Below, piece after piece: positions 43,804 through 53,240 of a DNA stretch of 64,000 nt (its first letter is position 1; every line of letters begins with the position of its first letter). Made by a program: the position numbers and the translations under genes. Where the stretch lies: positions 62,001 to 126,000 of the forward strand of contig CAWBCV010000017.1 of assembly GCA_963787425.1 (NCBI GenBank). The letters run 5' to 3'. The stretch is from AP-15 sp963787425 (GTDB lineage Bacteria; Pseudomonadota; Alphaproteobacteria; ATCC43930; CGMCC-115725). The notes beneath the pieces were generated by a model. It was not told where the DNA came from and did not search any database. It worked only from the letters and a program-made list of their open reading frames with translations.

Positions 43804-45975
43804 TCAGGCGAGGTCGAAGCGATCGAGTTTCATTACCTTGGTCCACGCCGCCACGAAGTCTATCACAAACTTCTCCTGCGAGTCGGCGCACGCATAGACT
43901 TCCGCGAGTGCGCGCAGCTGCGAGTGCGAACCAAAGATCAGGTCGACACGCGTGCCGGTCCACTTGAGCTCGTTCGTCTTTTGGTCGCGCCCCTCGTATA
44001 CGCCTTCAAAGCCGGCGGAGGGCTGCCATTGCGTGCTCATGTCGAGCAGGTTGACGAAGAAGTCGTTGGTCAGCGTCTCCGGCCGCTTGGTGAAGACGCC
44101 GTGCGCGGATTTCCCGGTATTTGCGCCGAGGACGCGCAGGCCACCGACGAGAACTGTCATCTCGGGCGCGGTCAGCGTCAGCAACTGCGCCCGATCCACC
44201 GATAACTCCTCAGCCGACAAGCGCTGCCCGCGGCGGAGATAGTTGCGGAACCCGTCAGCGGTCGGTTCGAGCGGCGCGAAGGAGTCGACGTCGGTTTGCT
44301 CCTGCGACGCGTCCATGCGCCCCGGCGTGAAGGGGACTTCTACATCGTGCCCGGCATACTTCGCGGCTCTCTCGATCGCCGCGCCGCCGCCGAGAACAAT
44401 CAGGTCGGCAAGCGAGACCTTCTTCCCACCGGTCTGTGAAGCATTGAAGTCCTTTTGAATCGCTTCGAGCGTCGGCAACACCTCCGCCAGCTGAGCCGGC
44501 TGGTTGACCTCCCAATCTTTTTGCGGGGCGAGGCGAATGCGCGCGCCGTTCGCTCCACCGCGCTTGTCAGAGCCGCGGAACGTCGACGCCGACCCCCAAG
44601 CCGTCGAAACCAGCTGGGAAACTGACAGGCGAGACGCGAGGATCTTCGCCTTCAGAGCAGTAATGTCCTCTTCCCCGATCAGCGGATGATCCACAGCGGG
44701 GATCGGGTCCTGCCAAATCAGCGTTTCCTTGGGCACGAGCGGGCCGAGATAACGCACGATTGGGCCCATATCGCGGTGCGTCAGCTTAAACCACGCTCGG
44801 GCAAACGCGTCTGCGAACTGATCCGGATGCTCGTAGAAACGCCTCGATATCTTTTCGTAAATCGGATCGACCCGCAGCGAGAGGTCGGTGACCAGCATCG
44901 TCGGCACGTGCCGCTTCGACGGGTCGAAAGCGTCCGGAACCGTTGCAGCGCCGCCCTTCGCCTTAAACTGATAGGCGCCGGCCGGGCTCTTGGTCAGCTC
45001 CCATTCATTGTTGAACAGGTTGTCAAAGAAGTGGTTGCTCCACCGCGTCGGCGTCTGCGTCCAGGTGACTTCCGGGCCGCCAGTGATCGCGTCAGCCCCC
45101 TTGCCCGTGCCAAATCTGCTCTTCCAGCCGAGGCCCTGCTGCTCGATGGGGGTGGCTTCCGGCTCCGGGCCCACCAGTGTCGCATCGCCGGCGCCGTGGG
45201 TTTTGCCGAAGGAGTGACCGCCGGCAATCAGCGCGACCGTCTCCTCGTCGTTCATCGCCATGCGGCGGAAGGTTTCGCGGATATCCCTGGCCGCCGCGAG
45301 CGGATCCGGGTTGCCGTTCGGCCCCTCCGGATTGACGTAGATCAGACCCATCTGCACGGCGGCGAGGGGGTTCCGAAGATCACGGTCGCCGCTGTACCGC
45401 TCGTCCGCCAGCCATTTGCCTTCGGGGCCCCAGTAGATGCTCTCGTCGGGCTCCCAGACATCCTCGCGCCCGCCGCCGAAACCGAAGGTCTGGAAGCCCA
45501 TCAACTCGAGGGCGACGTTGCCCGCCAGAATCATCAGGTCGGCCCAGGAGATCTTCCGGCCGTATTTCTGCTTGATCGGCCACAGCAGCCGGCGCGCCTT
45601 GTCGAGGTTCGCGTTGTCCGGCCAGCTGTTGACCGGCGCGAAGCGCTGCTGGCCGGCGCCGGCGCCGCCGCGGCCGTCGCCGATGCGGTACGTGCCGGCG
45701 AGGTGCCACGCCATCCGAATGAACAGCCCCCCATAGTGGCCAAAGTCGGCCGGCCACCAATCCTGCGAATCCGTCATCAAGGCGTGCAGGTCTTTGATCA
45801 CGGCATTCAGGTCGAGGCTCTCGAATTCCTTGGCGTAGTCGAACGCCTCACCCATCGGGTTGGACAGAGCGGAGTGCTGGTGGAGAACATGAAGGTCCAG
45901 CTGGTTCGGCCACCAGTCACGGTTCGTGTGTGCGCGGGTACCGCCCGTGAACGGGCACTTGCTTTCACTTGCCAT
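43804..45975 (-). CDS. katG: Catalase-peroxidase KatG
   Basis: This is a 723-residue bifunctional heme enzyme that removes hydrogen peroxide by catalase and peroxidase reactions. The distal site RMAWH (Arg87, Trp90, His91), the Trp-Tyr-Met crosslink (Trp90, Tyr213 in GLIYVNPEGP, Met239 in FRRMAMND) and the proximal His254 in AGGHSFGKTHG are all present. Length matches the usual 720-740. The C-terminal half is the normal heme-free repeat of the peroxidase fold. The ATG at 45975 has GGAGCG upstream. It is a single gene; no OxyR-type regulator is adjacent. Confidence 0.97.
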   Translation of the reverse strand: MASESKCPFTGGTRAHTNRDWWPNQLDLHVLHQHSALSNPMGEAFDYAKEFESLDLNAVIKDLHALMTDSQDWWPADFGHYGGLFIRMAWHLAGTYRIGDGRGGAGAGQQRFAPVNSWPDNANLDKARRLLWPIKQKYGRKISWADLMILAGNVALELMGFQTFGFGGGREDVWEPDESIYWGPEGKWLADERYSGDRDLRNPLAAVQMGLIYVNPEGPNGNPDPLAAARDIRETFRRMAMNDEETVALIAGGHSFGKTHGAGDATLVGPEPEATPIEQQGLGWKSRFGTGKGADAITGGPEVTWTQTPTRWSNHFFDNLFNNEWELTKSPAGAYQFKAKGGAATVPDAFDPSKRHVPTMLVTDLSLRVDPIYEKISRRFYEHPDQFADAFARAWFKLTHRDMGPIVRYLGPLVPKETLIWQDPIPAVDHPLIGEEDITALKAKILASRLSVSQLVSTAWGSASTFRGSDKRGGANGARIRLAPQKDWEVNQPAQLAEVLPTLEAIQKDFNASQTGGKKVSLADLIVLGGGAAIERAAKYAGHDVEVPFTPGRMDASQEQTDVDSFAPLEPTADGFRNYLRRGQRLSAEELSVDRAQLLTLTAPEMTVLVGGLRVLGANTGKSAHGVFTKRPETLTNDFFVNLLDMSTQWQPSAGFEGVYEGRDQKTNELKWTGTRVDLIFGSHSQLRALAEVYACADSQEKFVIDFVAAWTKVMKLDRFDLA

Positions 45976-47213
45976 GTTCGCTCCGATCGTGTTCGGTAGT
46001 TTGAAGTTCGCACCCCAATCGGGCTCCCGGTACCGGTCGGCCGCTGCAGCACCCCCTCGAGCCCCCTCGACGATACCCTCGACGGCAACACGCCCGCCGA
46101 CACCCGCGATATGGGGCGTCGGCAGCAGGCGTCAATAATTAGAATAATTACAATTTAGGAACGCCGATGGGGCGGGTTCGGACGGCTCGGAGAAGCTGCT
46201 TTCCGCGACGCAGGTGCTCGCGTCCAACGCCTTTCTGAGCTTGTCGGCGGCCTTGCCGATCGCGCGGCGAATGACGCCGATCAGATGGGGGACCGAGGGT
46301 TCGAATCCGGCTTGCTCCAGCGAAGAGTCTGCGAATGCTCGGTCCCTATCGCAAGGTGGAACATCGGCAAGGGCCGGCAACCCGCGCCCTCGCCCCCATC
46401 AAAAAACGATCTACAGCCTCATGGACCTGCGTGTGCCTGCCATGATCACCACGGGCATACGCAGTTCCCGATAGCGGCGCTGGAACCCGACGGCCGGCTC
46501 AAGGCCCTGGCGCCCGACGGTAGCCCAGGCTCCAACCTCGAAGACCCCCATGAATATTGCCGGCTCTGGCGATGAACATTCGTTGCCGCATGCCGGGGTG
46601 CCCGAACGGCTCAGGTAAAGCTCGATGGCGGCGGCTGCGCCATCGAGGATGGGGCCGGACCGCGGAGTGACTTCGGGCTGAGTGAGGTAGATCGAACACC
46701 TGATTGCGCGGCAACGCAATCTTGCGACCCGCGGCCGGGAGATCTGACGCGAACCTCGTCACACTAGCGTCCCCGTTCGATCCCTGAGCCGCATCGTCGC
46801 TACAGCGATCGAACAGCAAGATTTGCCCTTAGCCGTCATTCAGGAGCACCGAGAACCGGCCGGGTCGGCTGGCAAGCCGCCCTTCTACCGGACTTCCGCG
46901 CCCGGAGAGGCTACTCTCTACTCTGTAGACCCGATCAGTACCCGCGGTGCGTCGGAGCTCATACTGGAACGCTACTGGCGGAAGGAGGGCGCGCTGGAAG
47001 CGATGGATGAATGCTGCTGTTTGGCATCAGCACGGCGTACATTCTGCGCGGTAATGCAAGCCGACTGGGTGCTCATGATCCGCCTTCATTGAATGAAGAT
47101 TTCGCGTTCCTGCGGACTGATGGCATGACCGCCGGCCGACTAGCTCAAAAAAGACTAACACGTTCGCCGGACGCGCTAGGATATTCCAAGACTGATTATG
47201 TCCGGATGGTGGC
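45976..47213. other. 1.2-kb stretch without supported gene
   Basis: It contains the katG promoter region at its left end and the T-arm-like sequence at 46291-46308. Minus-strand frames around 46411-46819 are protein-like in part (VEVGAWATVGRQGLEPAVGF-type reading) and may be a frameshifted relic, but no family is recognised. Confidence 0.4.
46291..46308 (+). repeat. tRNA T-arm-like 18-mer, copy 2
   Basis: GACCGAGGGTTCGAATCC, identical to the minus-strand sequence at 39126-39143. No tRNA folds around it. Confidence 0.5.
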
Positions 47214-47561
47214 ATGTCGGTTGATCATGTCTCGGGTCTCTGGTGTGGGAGTTCGCTCGCTGCGGGGAGCGACACGTCGATCCGGCGCGATCGACACCGC
47301 CACGGTTTGCTCAGCTTGTGGCGAGTCGCGATCGCGCTGCCGATCGCCGCGTGCAGTTACTCCCCGACAATGGATCTGCTCGGCTCCTACTTCCCGGCCT
47401 GGATGCTGTGCGCCGTAATCGGCATCGTTGCCGCCGTCATCATCCGGCAGATCCTCGCGGTGGCCGGTATCAACGACTATGTCGTCGCCCCGCTGCTGAC
47501 CTACGCCGGCATCGCGGTGTCCGCCACGCTGCTCGCCTGGCTGCTCTGGTTCGGTCACTGA
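47214..47561 (+). CDS. YtcA-like small lipoprotein/membrane protein of the efflux operon
   Basis: The conserved part starts near residue 35: a signal segment (VAIALPIAAC, lipobox Cys), CSYSPTMDLLGSYFPAW, then two hydrophobic helices (MLCAVIGIVAAVIIRQIL and PLLTYAGIAVSATLLAWLLW). Proteins of this YtcA type accompany the HlyD/FUSC exporters in many proteobacteria and are thought to assist them. The true start is uncertain: the first 30 residues in the frame are not conserved, and a TTG or GTG closer to the signal segment is possible. Its stop lies three bases before the adaptor gene. Confidence 0.7.
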   Translation: MSVDHVSGLWCGSSLAAGSDTSIRRDRHRHGLLSLWRVAIALPIAACSYSPTMDLLGSYFPAWMLCAVIGIVAAVIIRQILAVAGINDYVVAPLLTYAGIAVSATLLAWLLWFGH

Positions 47562-47564
47562 GCA

Positions 47565-48584
47565 ATGCTGGCATTTCGCAAGGTGCTCGGCATCCTGGTC
47601 AGCCTCATCGCGCTGGCCGGCCTCCTGGTGACCGTGGTCCTCGCAACGCGCCGGATCGATCTGCGGCCGCGCACCGACGATGCCTATCTGCAGGCCGACC
47701 TGGTTCACATGGCGCCCGATGTCAGCGGCCGGATCGTCGAGCTCGACGTGCGCGACAACCAGGCGGTGCGCAAGGGCGACGTGCTGTTCCGGATCGACCC
47801 GGAGCCCTACCGAATGCGCGTGGACCAGGCTCGCGCTGCGGTGCGCGGCCTGGAAGCGAAGCTCGCCCTGACCGCCGACCAGGTCGCGGCGCAGACCTCC
47901 AAGGCCGGTGCCGCCGAACGCGGCATCGGCAGCGCCGAGGCGCAGCGGGCTCTCGCTTCGAGCACGCTGGGGCGGATGGAGCCGCTGCTCGGGCAGGGCT
48001 TCGTCACCGCGCAGCAGGTCGACCAGGCGCGCACGGCGCGGCGCACCGCGCAGATCGCGCTGCAGCAGGCGCAACTGCAGGCGGACGAAGCGCGCCAGGC
48101 CATCACCAACACCAAGCCCACCGAGGCGGAGCTGGAAGGCGCGCGCGCGACGCTCGCGCTCGCCGAGCGCGACCTCAACAAGACGGTCGTGCGCGCGCCC
48201 TGCGATGGCCGGATCACCGCGCTCGACATCGCAGCTGGCGAGTTCGCCGCCACCGGCCATCCGCTGTTCACGATCATCGACACCGAGCACTGGTATGCGA
48301 TCGGCAATTTCCGCGAGACCGACCTCGCGGGAATGGAGCCGGGGCAGCGCGCAACCGTCTACGTGATGGCGCAGCCAAGCCTCCTGCTGCACGGCCAAAT
48401 CGACAGCCTCGGCTGGGGTGTGGCGTCAGATGTGAGCGCCACGATTGGCGGCCTGCCGCATGTCGAGCGCACCCTCAACTGGGTGCGGATCGCGGCACGC
48501 TTCCCGGTACGCATCCTGCTCGACGCGCCGCCCGGCGACCTGATGCGCTTTGGCGCCACGGCTGTAGTCGTAATCGATAAATGA
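47565..48584 (+). CDS. HlyD-family membrane fusion protein (AaeA/EmrA-like)
   Basis: This is a 339-residue periplasmic adaptor anchored by one N-terminal helix (VLGILVSLIALAGLLVTVVL). It shows the usual order: first lipoyl half (APDVSGRIVELDVRDNQAV), RKGDVLFRIDPEPYRMRVDQ, alpha-hairpin, second lipoyl half (VRAPCDGRITALDIAAGEFA) and beta-barrel domain. It should link the FUSC pump to the outer-membrane factor. The last four bases overlap the start of the FUSC gene (ATGA). Confidence 0.92.
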   Translation: MLAFRKVLGILVSLIALAGLLVTVVLATRRIDLRPRTDDAYLQADLVHMAPDVSGRIVELDVRDNQAVRKGDVLFRIDPEPYRMRVDQARAAVRGLEAKLALTADQVAAQTSKAGAAERGIGSAEAQRALASSTLGRMEPLLGQGFVTAQQVDQARTARRTAQIALQQAQLQADEARQAITNTKPTEAELEGARATLALAERDLNKTVVRAPCDGRITALDIAAGEFAATGHPLFTIIDTEHWYAIGNFRETDLAGMEPGQRATVYVMAQPSLLLHGQIDSLGWGVASDVSATIGGLPHVERTLNWVRIAARFPVRILLDAPPGDLMRFGATAVVVIDK

Positions 48585-50770
48585 AGCCGCATACCGCGCA
48601 TCGCGGCCGGGCGCCGGAGGTGGACGAAGGTGATACACGCGATCTCGTAGCACTGCTGCACCGCGAGCTGCGTCCGACCCCCGGCCGGCTCGGCGACTGC
48701 GTGCGCATCGTCGTCGTGCTCCTCAGTGTCATCGCGATAGCGGAAACGTTCCGCCTCTCCGAAATTGCCCTCTCGGGCTATATTGTTCTGTTCTTATCGG
48801 GTCGCGAGGCGGCCTCCACTGTCCTGACGGCGCTGCTCGCGGGCATCGCCGTCGTCTTGGCGATTTTCGTGACGATCGCGGTCTTCATGCTCGGCCTTTC
48901 GGAGCCGGCGTTGCGGATTCCGCTGATGGCGGTGATGACCTTTGTCGCGATGTTTCTGTCGCGGACTGCGACGCCGGGACCGGTGTTCTTCGTCGCCGGT
49001 TTCATCGTCGCCTACGGCCTGACCTTGGGCGACCAGGTGCTCGGCCTCGCGCTGCAGCCGGCAACCGCGGGCAATGCGGAGCAGTTTGCGTTGCCGGAGA
49101 TTGTCTTCGGCCCGCCGGAAGAAGCGCTGGTGCGTTTTCTCCTCTGGCTGAGCCTGGCCGTTGCCCTCCCCGTCATACTGCTAATCGTCGCCAACCTGGT
49201 GACCGGGCGCGACCCGGCGCGCCTCCTATACCAGGCGTTGGCCGAGCGACTGGCAACGGCAGCACGCTTTTGCGTTGGGGAGAGCGGAGCGGAACGCCGG
49301 CTCGAAGCCCAAGCCTTCGAGGGCACAGCACAGCTGCACAAGCTGCACCATCTCGCCGGACTGCTGCACCGTGGCCGGTCACGCCTCGTCTGGGGTGCGT
49401 CGCTGATCGACGAAATCGGCCGGCTCGGCCTCCTGCTGCTCGCCTGGTTGCGCGTCGCGGGCGACGCTCGCGATCCGCTGGCCCCGGCGGCGAACGCCTG
49501 CCGTGCGGCGGAACGCGCGCTGCAGGACCGAGCGGCCCCGAGCCCCGAACCGGTCGCCATCACCGCGACCGGCGCCGCGCAACCGGTGGCCGACCGGATC
49601 ACCCGCACGCTGCGAGTGATCGAGGAGACATTGGCGGGAACGGCGGCTGGGCAGGAAGCGCATGGCGCGGCAAAGGCGCCGCGTCGACTGCTGGCGGCGG
49701 ATGCGTTCACCAATCCGGAATACGCCCGCTTCGCCCTCAAGGTCACGCTGGCGGTGATGATCTGCTATTTCGCCATGAACCTTGCTGACTGGCCGGGCAT
49801 CCACACCTGCGTCATCACCTGCTTCTTCGTTGCGCTCGGCACCGTCGGCGAGACGATCCACAAGGCGACGCTGCGCTTCATCGGCTGCCTGGTCGGTGCG
49901 GCGCTCGGCCTCGGCGCGATCCTGCTGCTGATGCCACTGATGACCGATCTTGGCGACCTGCTCCTGCTGCTGGCGCCGGTGACCTTGCTCGCCGCCTGGA
50001 TCGCGAGCGGCAGCGAGCGCATCGCCTATGCCGGCCTGCAGATCAGCCTCGCCTTCTATCTTGTCGTTCTGCAGGGCTATGGCCCGACGATCGACATGTA
50101 TACGGCGAGGGACCGCACTATCGGCATACTGTTCGGCAATATCGTGATCTTCGTAATATTCACGACGATTTGGCCGGTGAGCGTGGCCGATGTTGTGCGC
50201 ACGAACCTCGCCAAAGCATTAGAGCAATTGGCCGCGCTGGTGGGATTGGGCGCCCGCCCCGATGGCGAGGCTTCACAGTCCGCTCGGTCCGCGGCCGAGA
50301 TGGCGTTCGGGCAGGCTATCGGTCAGGCCCGCGCTGTCCTGGTCAAGGATCCGTTCGAAACGAGCGAGGTGCGGCGCGCCGTCGGGAGGCGGCCGATTGA
50401 CTCGACTGTGGTAGAGCAGGTCGGCCGGCTGTTCATCCCCGTCTCGGCGATCCTCGATTTGCGCACCGATCTGGCCGGGCACGAGCTTCCCCAGCCAATG
50501 CAAGACGCGATTCGCGCGCATCACCAGGCGCTGGCAGCGTGGTTTCAGCAGGCAGCGTCATGGGTGCGCAGCGGCGAGGGAGCGGGAGAGGTGTCAGGCA
50601 GTCTACCGGAACCGCCACCCCTGTCCGGCCCGGGCGATCACCTCGCGGCGTTCGCGATATGGTACCGCTTGCTGCACGAGGATATTCGCAAGATCCTCGA
50701 CGAGGTTGGTCCGCAGCCGCAGCTGCCGATCACGCCGTCGTTCGGGGACGCATTGCATGCCACCGGCTAG
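48581..50770 (+). CDS. FUSC-family aromatic-acid exporter (AaeB-like)
   Basis: This is a 729-residue inner-membrane pump of the fusaric-acid-resistance/AaeB family. Two blocks of about five to six TM helices (residues 45-170 and 380-540) are each followed by a soluble cytoplasmic region. The second block begins FALKVTLAVMICYFAMNLAD and contains ITCFFVALGTVGETIHKATL, TLRFIGCLVGAALGLGAILL and RIAYAGLQISLAFYLVVLQG. Such pumps expel aromatic or phenolic acids and similar toxic compounds. It overlaps the adaptor gene upstream and the outer-membrane-factor gene downstream, forming one coupled operon. Confidence 0.9.
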   Translation: MKPHTAHRGRAPEVDEGDTRDLVALLHRELRPTPGRLGDCVRIVVVLLSVIAIAETFRLSEIALSGYIVLFLSGREAASTVLTALLAGIAVVLAIFVTIAVFMLGLSEPALRIPLMAVMTFVAMFLSRTATPGPVFFVAGFIVAYGLTLGDQVLGLALQPATAGNAEQFALPEIVFGPPEEALVRFLLWLSLAVALPVILLIVANLVTGRDPARLLYQALAERLATAARFCVGESGAERRLEAQAFEGTAQLHKLHHLAGLLHRGRSRLVWGASLIDEIGRLGLLLLAWLRVAGDARDPLAPAANACRAAERALQDRAAPSPEPVAITATGAAQPVADRITRTLRVIEETLAGTAAGQEAHGAAKAPRRLLAADAFTNPEYARFALKVTLAVMICYFAMNLADWPGIHTCVITCFFVALGTVGETIHKATLRFIGCLVGAALGLGAILLLMPLMTDLGDLLLLLAPVTLLAAWIASGSERIAYAGLQISLAFYLVVLQGYGPTIDMYTARDRTIGILFGNIVIFVIFTTIWPVSVADVVRTNLAKALEQLAALVGLGARPDGEASQSARSAAEMAFGQAIGQARAVLVKDPFETSEVRRAVGRRPIDSTVVEQVGRLFIPVSAILDLRTDLAGHELPQPMQDAIRAHHQALAAWFQQAASWVRSGEGAGEVSGSLPEPPPLSGPGDHLAAFAIWYRLLHEDIRKILDEVGPQPQLPITPSFGDALHATG

Positions 50771-52271
50771 GTTCGGACGTATCGCCTTCACCGGATTTGT
50801 GCTGCTTGGGGCCTGCAATGACACGCGCGACCTCGCGCCTGCTTCGCCCGACACTCCGTGGCAATTCGAGCCGTCCAAAGAATCGCCGACAGCCCCTGCA
50901 CCCACCGCTAGCGGGGCCCGGCGGTTCGCGGTGCCGGAAAACACCGCAGTCCAGTTGCCGTCGCCCGCCGACATCGACCCCAACCATGTCTATTCGCTCG
51001 TCGAGCTGATCGATATCGCGCAGCGCCGCAACCCGGCGACGCGCGTCGCCTGGGAACAGGCGCGGCAGGCGGCGATCAATGTCGGCATCGCGCGCGCCGC
51101 ATATCTTCCGGCGCTGACGGCGAGCGCGGTTGCCGGCTGGGAGCACTTCGTGACGCCGTTCCCCAGCAACCTCGTTCCCCAAGGCTTCATCATTTTCAAC
51201 GCTCAGGAAGCAATCCCGCAACTCGCCGTAAACTATCTGCTGCTCGATTTCGGCGGCCGCGCAGCCGCAGTCGAAGCGGCGGGTCAGCTTTCGATCGCCG
51301 GGAACGTGGCGTTCACGGCGGCGCATCAGCAACTGATCTTCAACGTGGCCCGCGCATATTTCACGTTGGACGGCGCCGACGCCGCAGTACGCGCAGCGCG
51401 GCAAGGCTTGGCCGACGCGCAGGTGGTGCAGCAATCTGCCGAGGCGCTGTTCGGCCGCGGTCTCGACACCATCGTTGACGTCCAGCTCGCCCGGCGCGGG
51501 ACGGCGCAGGCGCAGTACGATCTCGCGCAGGCCAATACCGGGCAGCACGACGCGATGTACACGCTGCTTGCGGCGATGGACCTGCCGCCGACCACGAAGC
51601 TGCGCGTGGCGGACGCGTCCGAGCGCCCGCTGCCGCAGCGCACCGCACGCACTGTCGACGACGTGCTCAGCGGGGCCCTGCGGCGGCGGCCCGACCTGCT
51701 CGCCGACGTGGCGAAGCTGCGCGCGACGGATGCCGAAATCGCGGCCGCACGCTCCGCTCTGGCCCCGAAAGTTTCGCTGGGCGCGAACGTGCAGGGCAAT
51801 CTTGGCCGGCTCAACGTGAACAACTCGCCCTATTTCTCGGTCAACAAGCCGCAGGGCGCCGCATTGCTGAAGTTCGAATGGCCGCTCTACACAGGCGGAC
51901 TGCTGCAGAACAAGTTGAGCCTCGCGCAGTCGAAGCGCGAAGAGGCCGCGGCCGGGCTGAATGAGCGCGTCGACCAGGCTTTGCGCGAGGTGGCGCTTGC
52001 GTACGACCAGGTCGATACCGGGCTACAGCAATACGATGCTGCTATAGCACTGCAGACCGCATCCGAAGCGGCCTTCCACAGCGCCAGCAATTCCTATGCC
52101 CACGGCGTCGGCACACTGACCGACGCCACGTCCGCGCAGACGGGGCTCGCGACGGCGCGCGCCGCGGTGGCCCGAGCACACACGCAGTCGCTGATCAACG
52201 CGGCGGCGCTTGCCTTCGCGACCGGCGAGCTGACGTCAAGTACGGATTTCGCCACCCCGACCGCGCGATAA
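50757..52271 (+). CDS. Outer-membrane efflux lipoprotein (TolC/NodT family)
   Basis: This is a 504-residue outer-membrane channel. The signal is MPPARFGRIAFTGFVLLGAC with a lipobox Cys. Two homologous coiled-coil/beta-barrel halves follow; the second has LLADVAKLRATDAEIAAARS, APKVSLGANVQGNLGRL, FEWPLYTGGLLQNKLSLAQS and EVALAYDQVDTGLQQYDAAI. The open frame begins at 50706, but the ATG at 50757 is chosen because the signal peptide starts there; it overlaps the FUSC stop by 14 bases. A truncated copy of its 3' part lies at 58534-58950. Confidence 0.92.
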   Translation: MPPARFGRIAFTGFVLLGACNDTRDLAPASPDTPWQFEPSKESPTAPAPTASGARRFAVPENTAVQLPSPADIDPNHVYSLVELIDIAQRRNPATRVAWEQARQAAINVGIARAAYLPALTASAVAGWEHFVTPFPSNLVPQGFIIFNAQEAIPQLAVNYLLLDFGGRAAAVEAAGQLSIAGNVAFTAAHQQLIFNVARAYFTLDGADAAVRAARQGLADAQVVQQSAEALFGRGLDTIVDVQLARRGTAQAQYDLAQANTGQHDAMYTLLAAMDLPPTTKLRVADASERPLPQRTARTVDDVLSGALRRRPDLLADVAKLRATDAEIAAARSALAPKVSLGANVQGNLGRLNVNNSPYFSVNKPQGAALLKFEWPLYTGGLLQNKLSLAQSKREEAAAGLNERVDQALREVALAYDQVDTGLQQYDAAIALQTASEAAFHSASNSYAHGVGTLTDATSAQTGLATARAAVARAHTQSLINAAALAFATGELTSSTDFATPTAR

Positions 52272-52498
52272 TGCTTTTTGGTAAAACGCGTAAAGCCGAT
52301 CTCCTGAATTGACCGCCGAACGAAGAGGGCCCCAGTTATCACGGCGCGAGGGTTAAGCCTCGACCTCCGCCGCGCCGCGGCGCTGGATTCGGCCGTGGGC
52401 CGGTGGCCTGTGACAGGCGGCGAGGTGGACGGGGGTACAGCGGTCATCGTTTGTGACAGCTAAAGTAGGAGACCGCAGCTTCGCGGTCTCGAAAAGCC

Positions 52499-53224
52499 AT
52501 GATCATGTATGACCGCCGGCGCGTTTCGCTTATCGCCGATAACACGCGGAAATCGATCCGTGCCTGGCAAGATCGCGTCAGAGATCCGAGCCTAACGGTG
52601 CTCCTGGTCCTCGATCTGTGTACGATCTTTCTCGCAGCGCCGCTGGCGGCGCAGGGGCTGCCGATAGCACGGGTGGTCGCTGACACGCTGGTTCTTGCGG
52701 CTCTAGTGATCGTTGTACTGCTGTCGCAGAGATGGGGCGCCATTTTCCTTATTCTTGTGGGGCTGACGGCCATCGCGGCTAGCTTATTATTGCGCGGCGA
52801 ATGGTCACTGGTTTCAGATACGGTGCTCCGCCGCAGCGGTGATATCATCGCCTTCTCCGTGCTGACCTGGGTCATAGCGCACGCGGTCTATGCTCCTGGC
52901 CGGATTACATCACATCGTCTTCAAGGAGCGGTCGTACTTTATCTGAACCTCGCGACGATCTTTGCCTCAGCGTATGGCCTGATCTGGGAGCTGAGGCCCG
53001 AGGCTTTCGTCAATCTTGTTACTCCGGTCGGGGGCCCGGGGGAAGCCGCGAGCATGCTGTATTTCAGTCTCACCACACTGACCACCACGGGTTACGGAGA
53101 CATCGTTGCGGTCGATCCATTCGCTCGCAGCCTGGCCAACTTGGAGGCGGTCATCGGGCAATTCTACCTCGCCATTACGGTTGCCCGCCTCGTAACACTC
53201 GAACTCGCAGACCGACGCCGATGA
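52499..53224 (+). CDS. Two-pore-helix potassium channel (Ion_trans_2 type)
   Basis: This is a 241-residue membrane protein with four N-terminal hydrophobic helices and a pore module at residues 140-235. The selectivity filter LTTTGYGDIVAVDPF carries the T-x-G-Y-G-D signature of potassium-selective channels, followed by a last TM helix (LEAVIGQFYLAITVARLVTL). No C-terminal ligand-binding (RCK, cNMP) domain is present. Starts at the ATG at 52499 or 52505. It stands alone between the efflux operon and the convergent oxidase operon; role presumably potassium homeostasis. Confidence 0.88.
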   Translation: MIMYDRRRVSLIADNTRKSIRAWQDRVRDPSLTVLLVLDLCTIFLAAPLAAQGLPIARVVADTLVLAALVIVVLLSQRWGAIFLILVGLTAIAASLLLRGEWSLVSDTVLRRSGDIIAFSVLTWVIAHAVYAPGRITSHRLQGAVVLYLNLATIFASAYGLIWELRPEAFVNLVTPVGGPGEAASMLYFSLTTLTTTGYGDIVAVDPFARSLANLEAVIGQFYLAITVARLVTLELADRRR

Positions 53225-53240
53225 CCCATAATCGCCGGGC

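Noticed and set aside
46260..46340. tRNA gene on the plus strand
   Set aside because: The T-arm-like 18-mer is isolated; flanks do not fold as a tRNA.
47243..48580. 445-residue plus-strand frame
   Set aside because: Arg/Ala-rich shadow of the YtcA-like and HlyD genes in another frame.
49012..49746. 244-residue minus-strand frame
   Set aside because: Antisense shadow of the FUSC gene caused by high GC.
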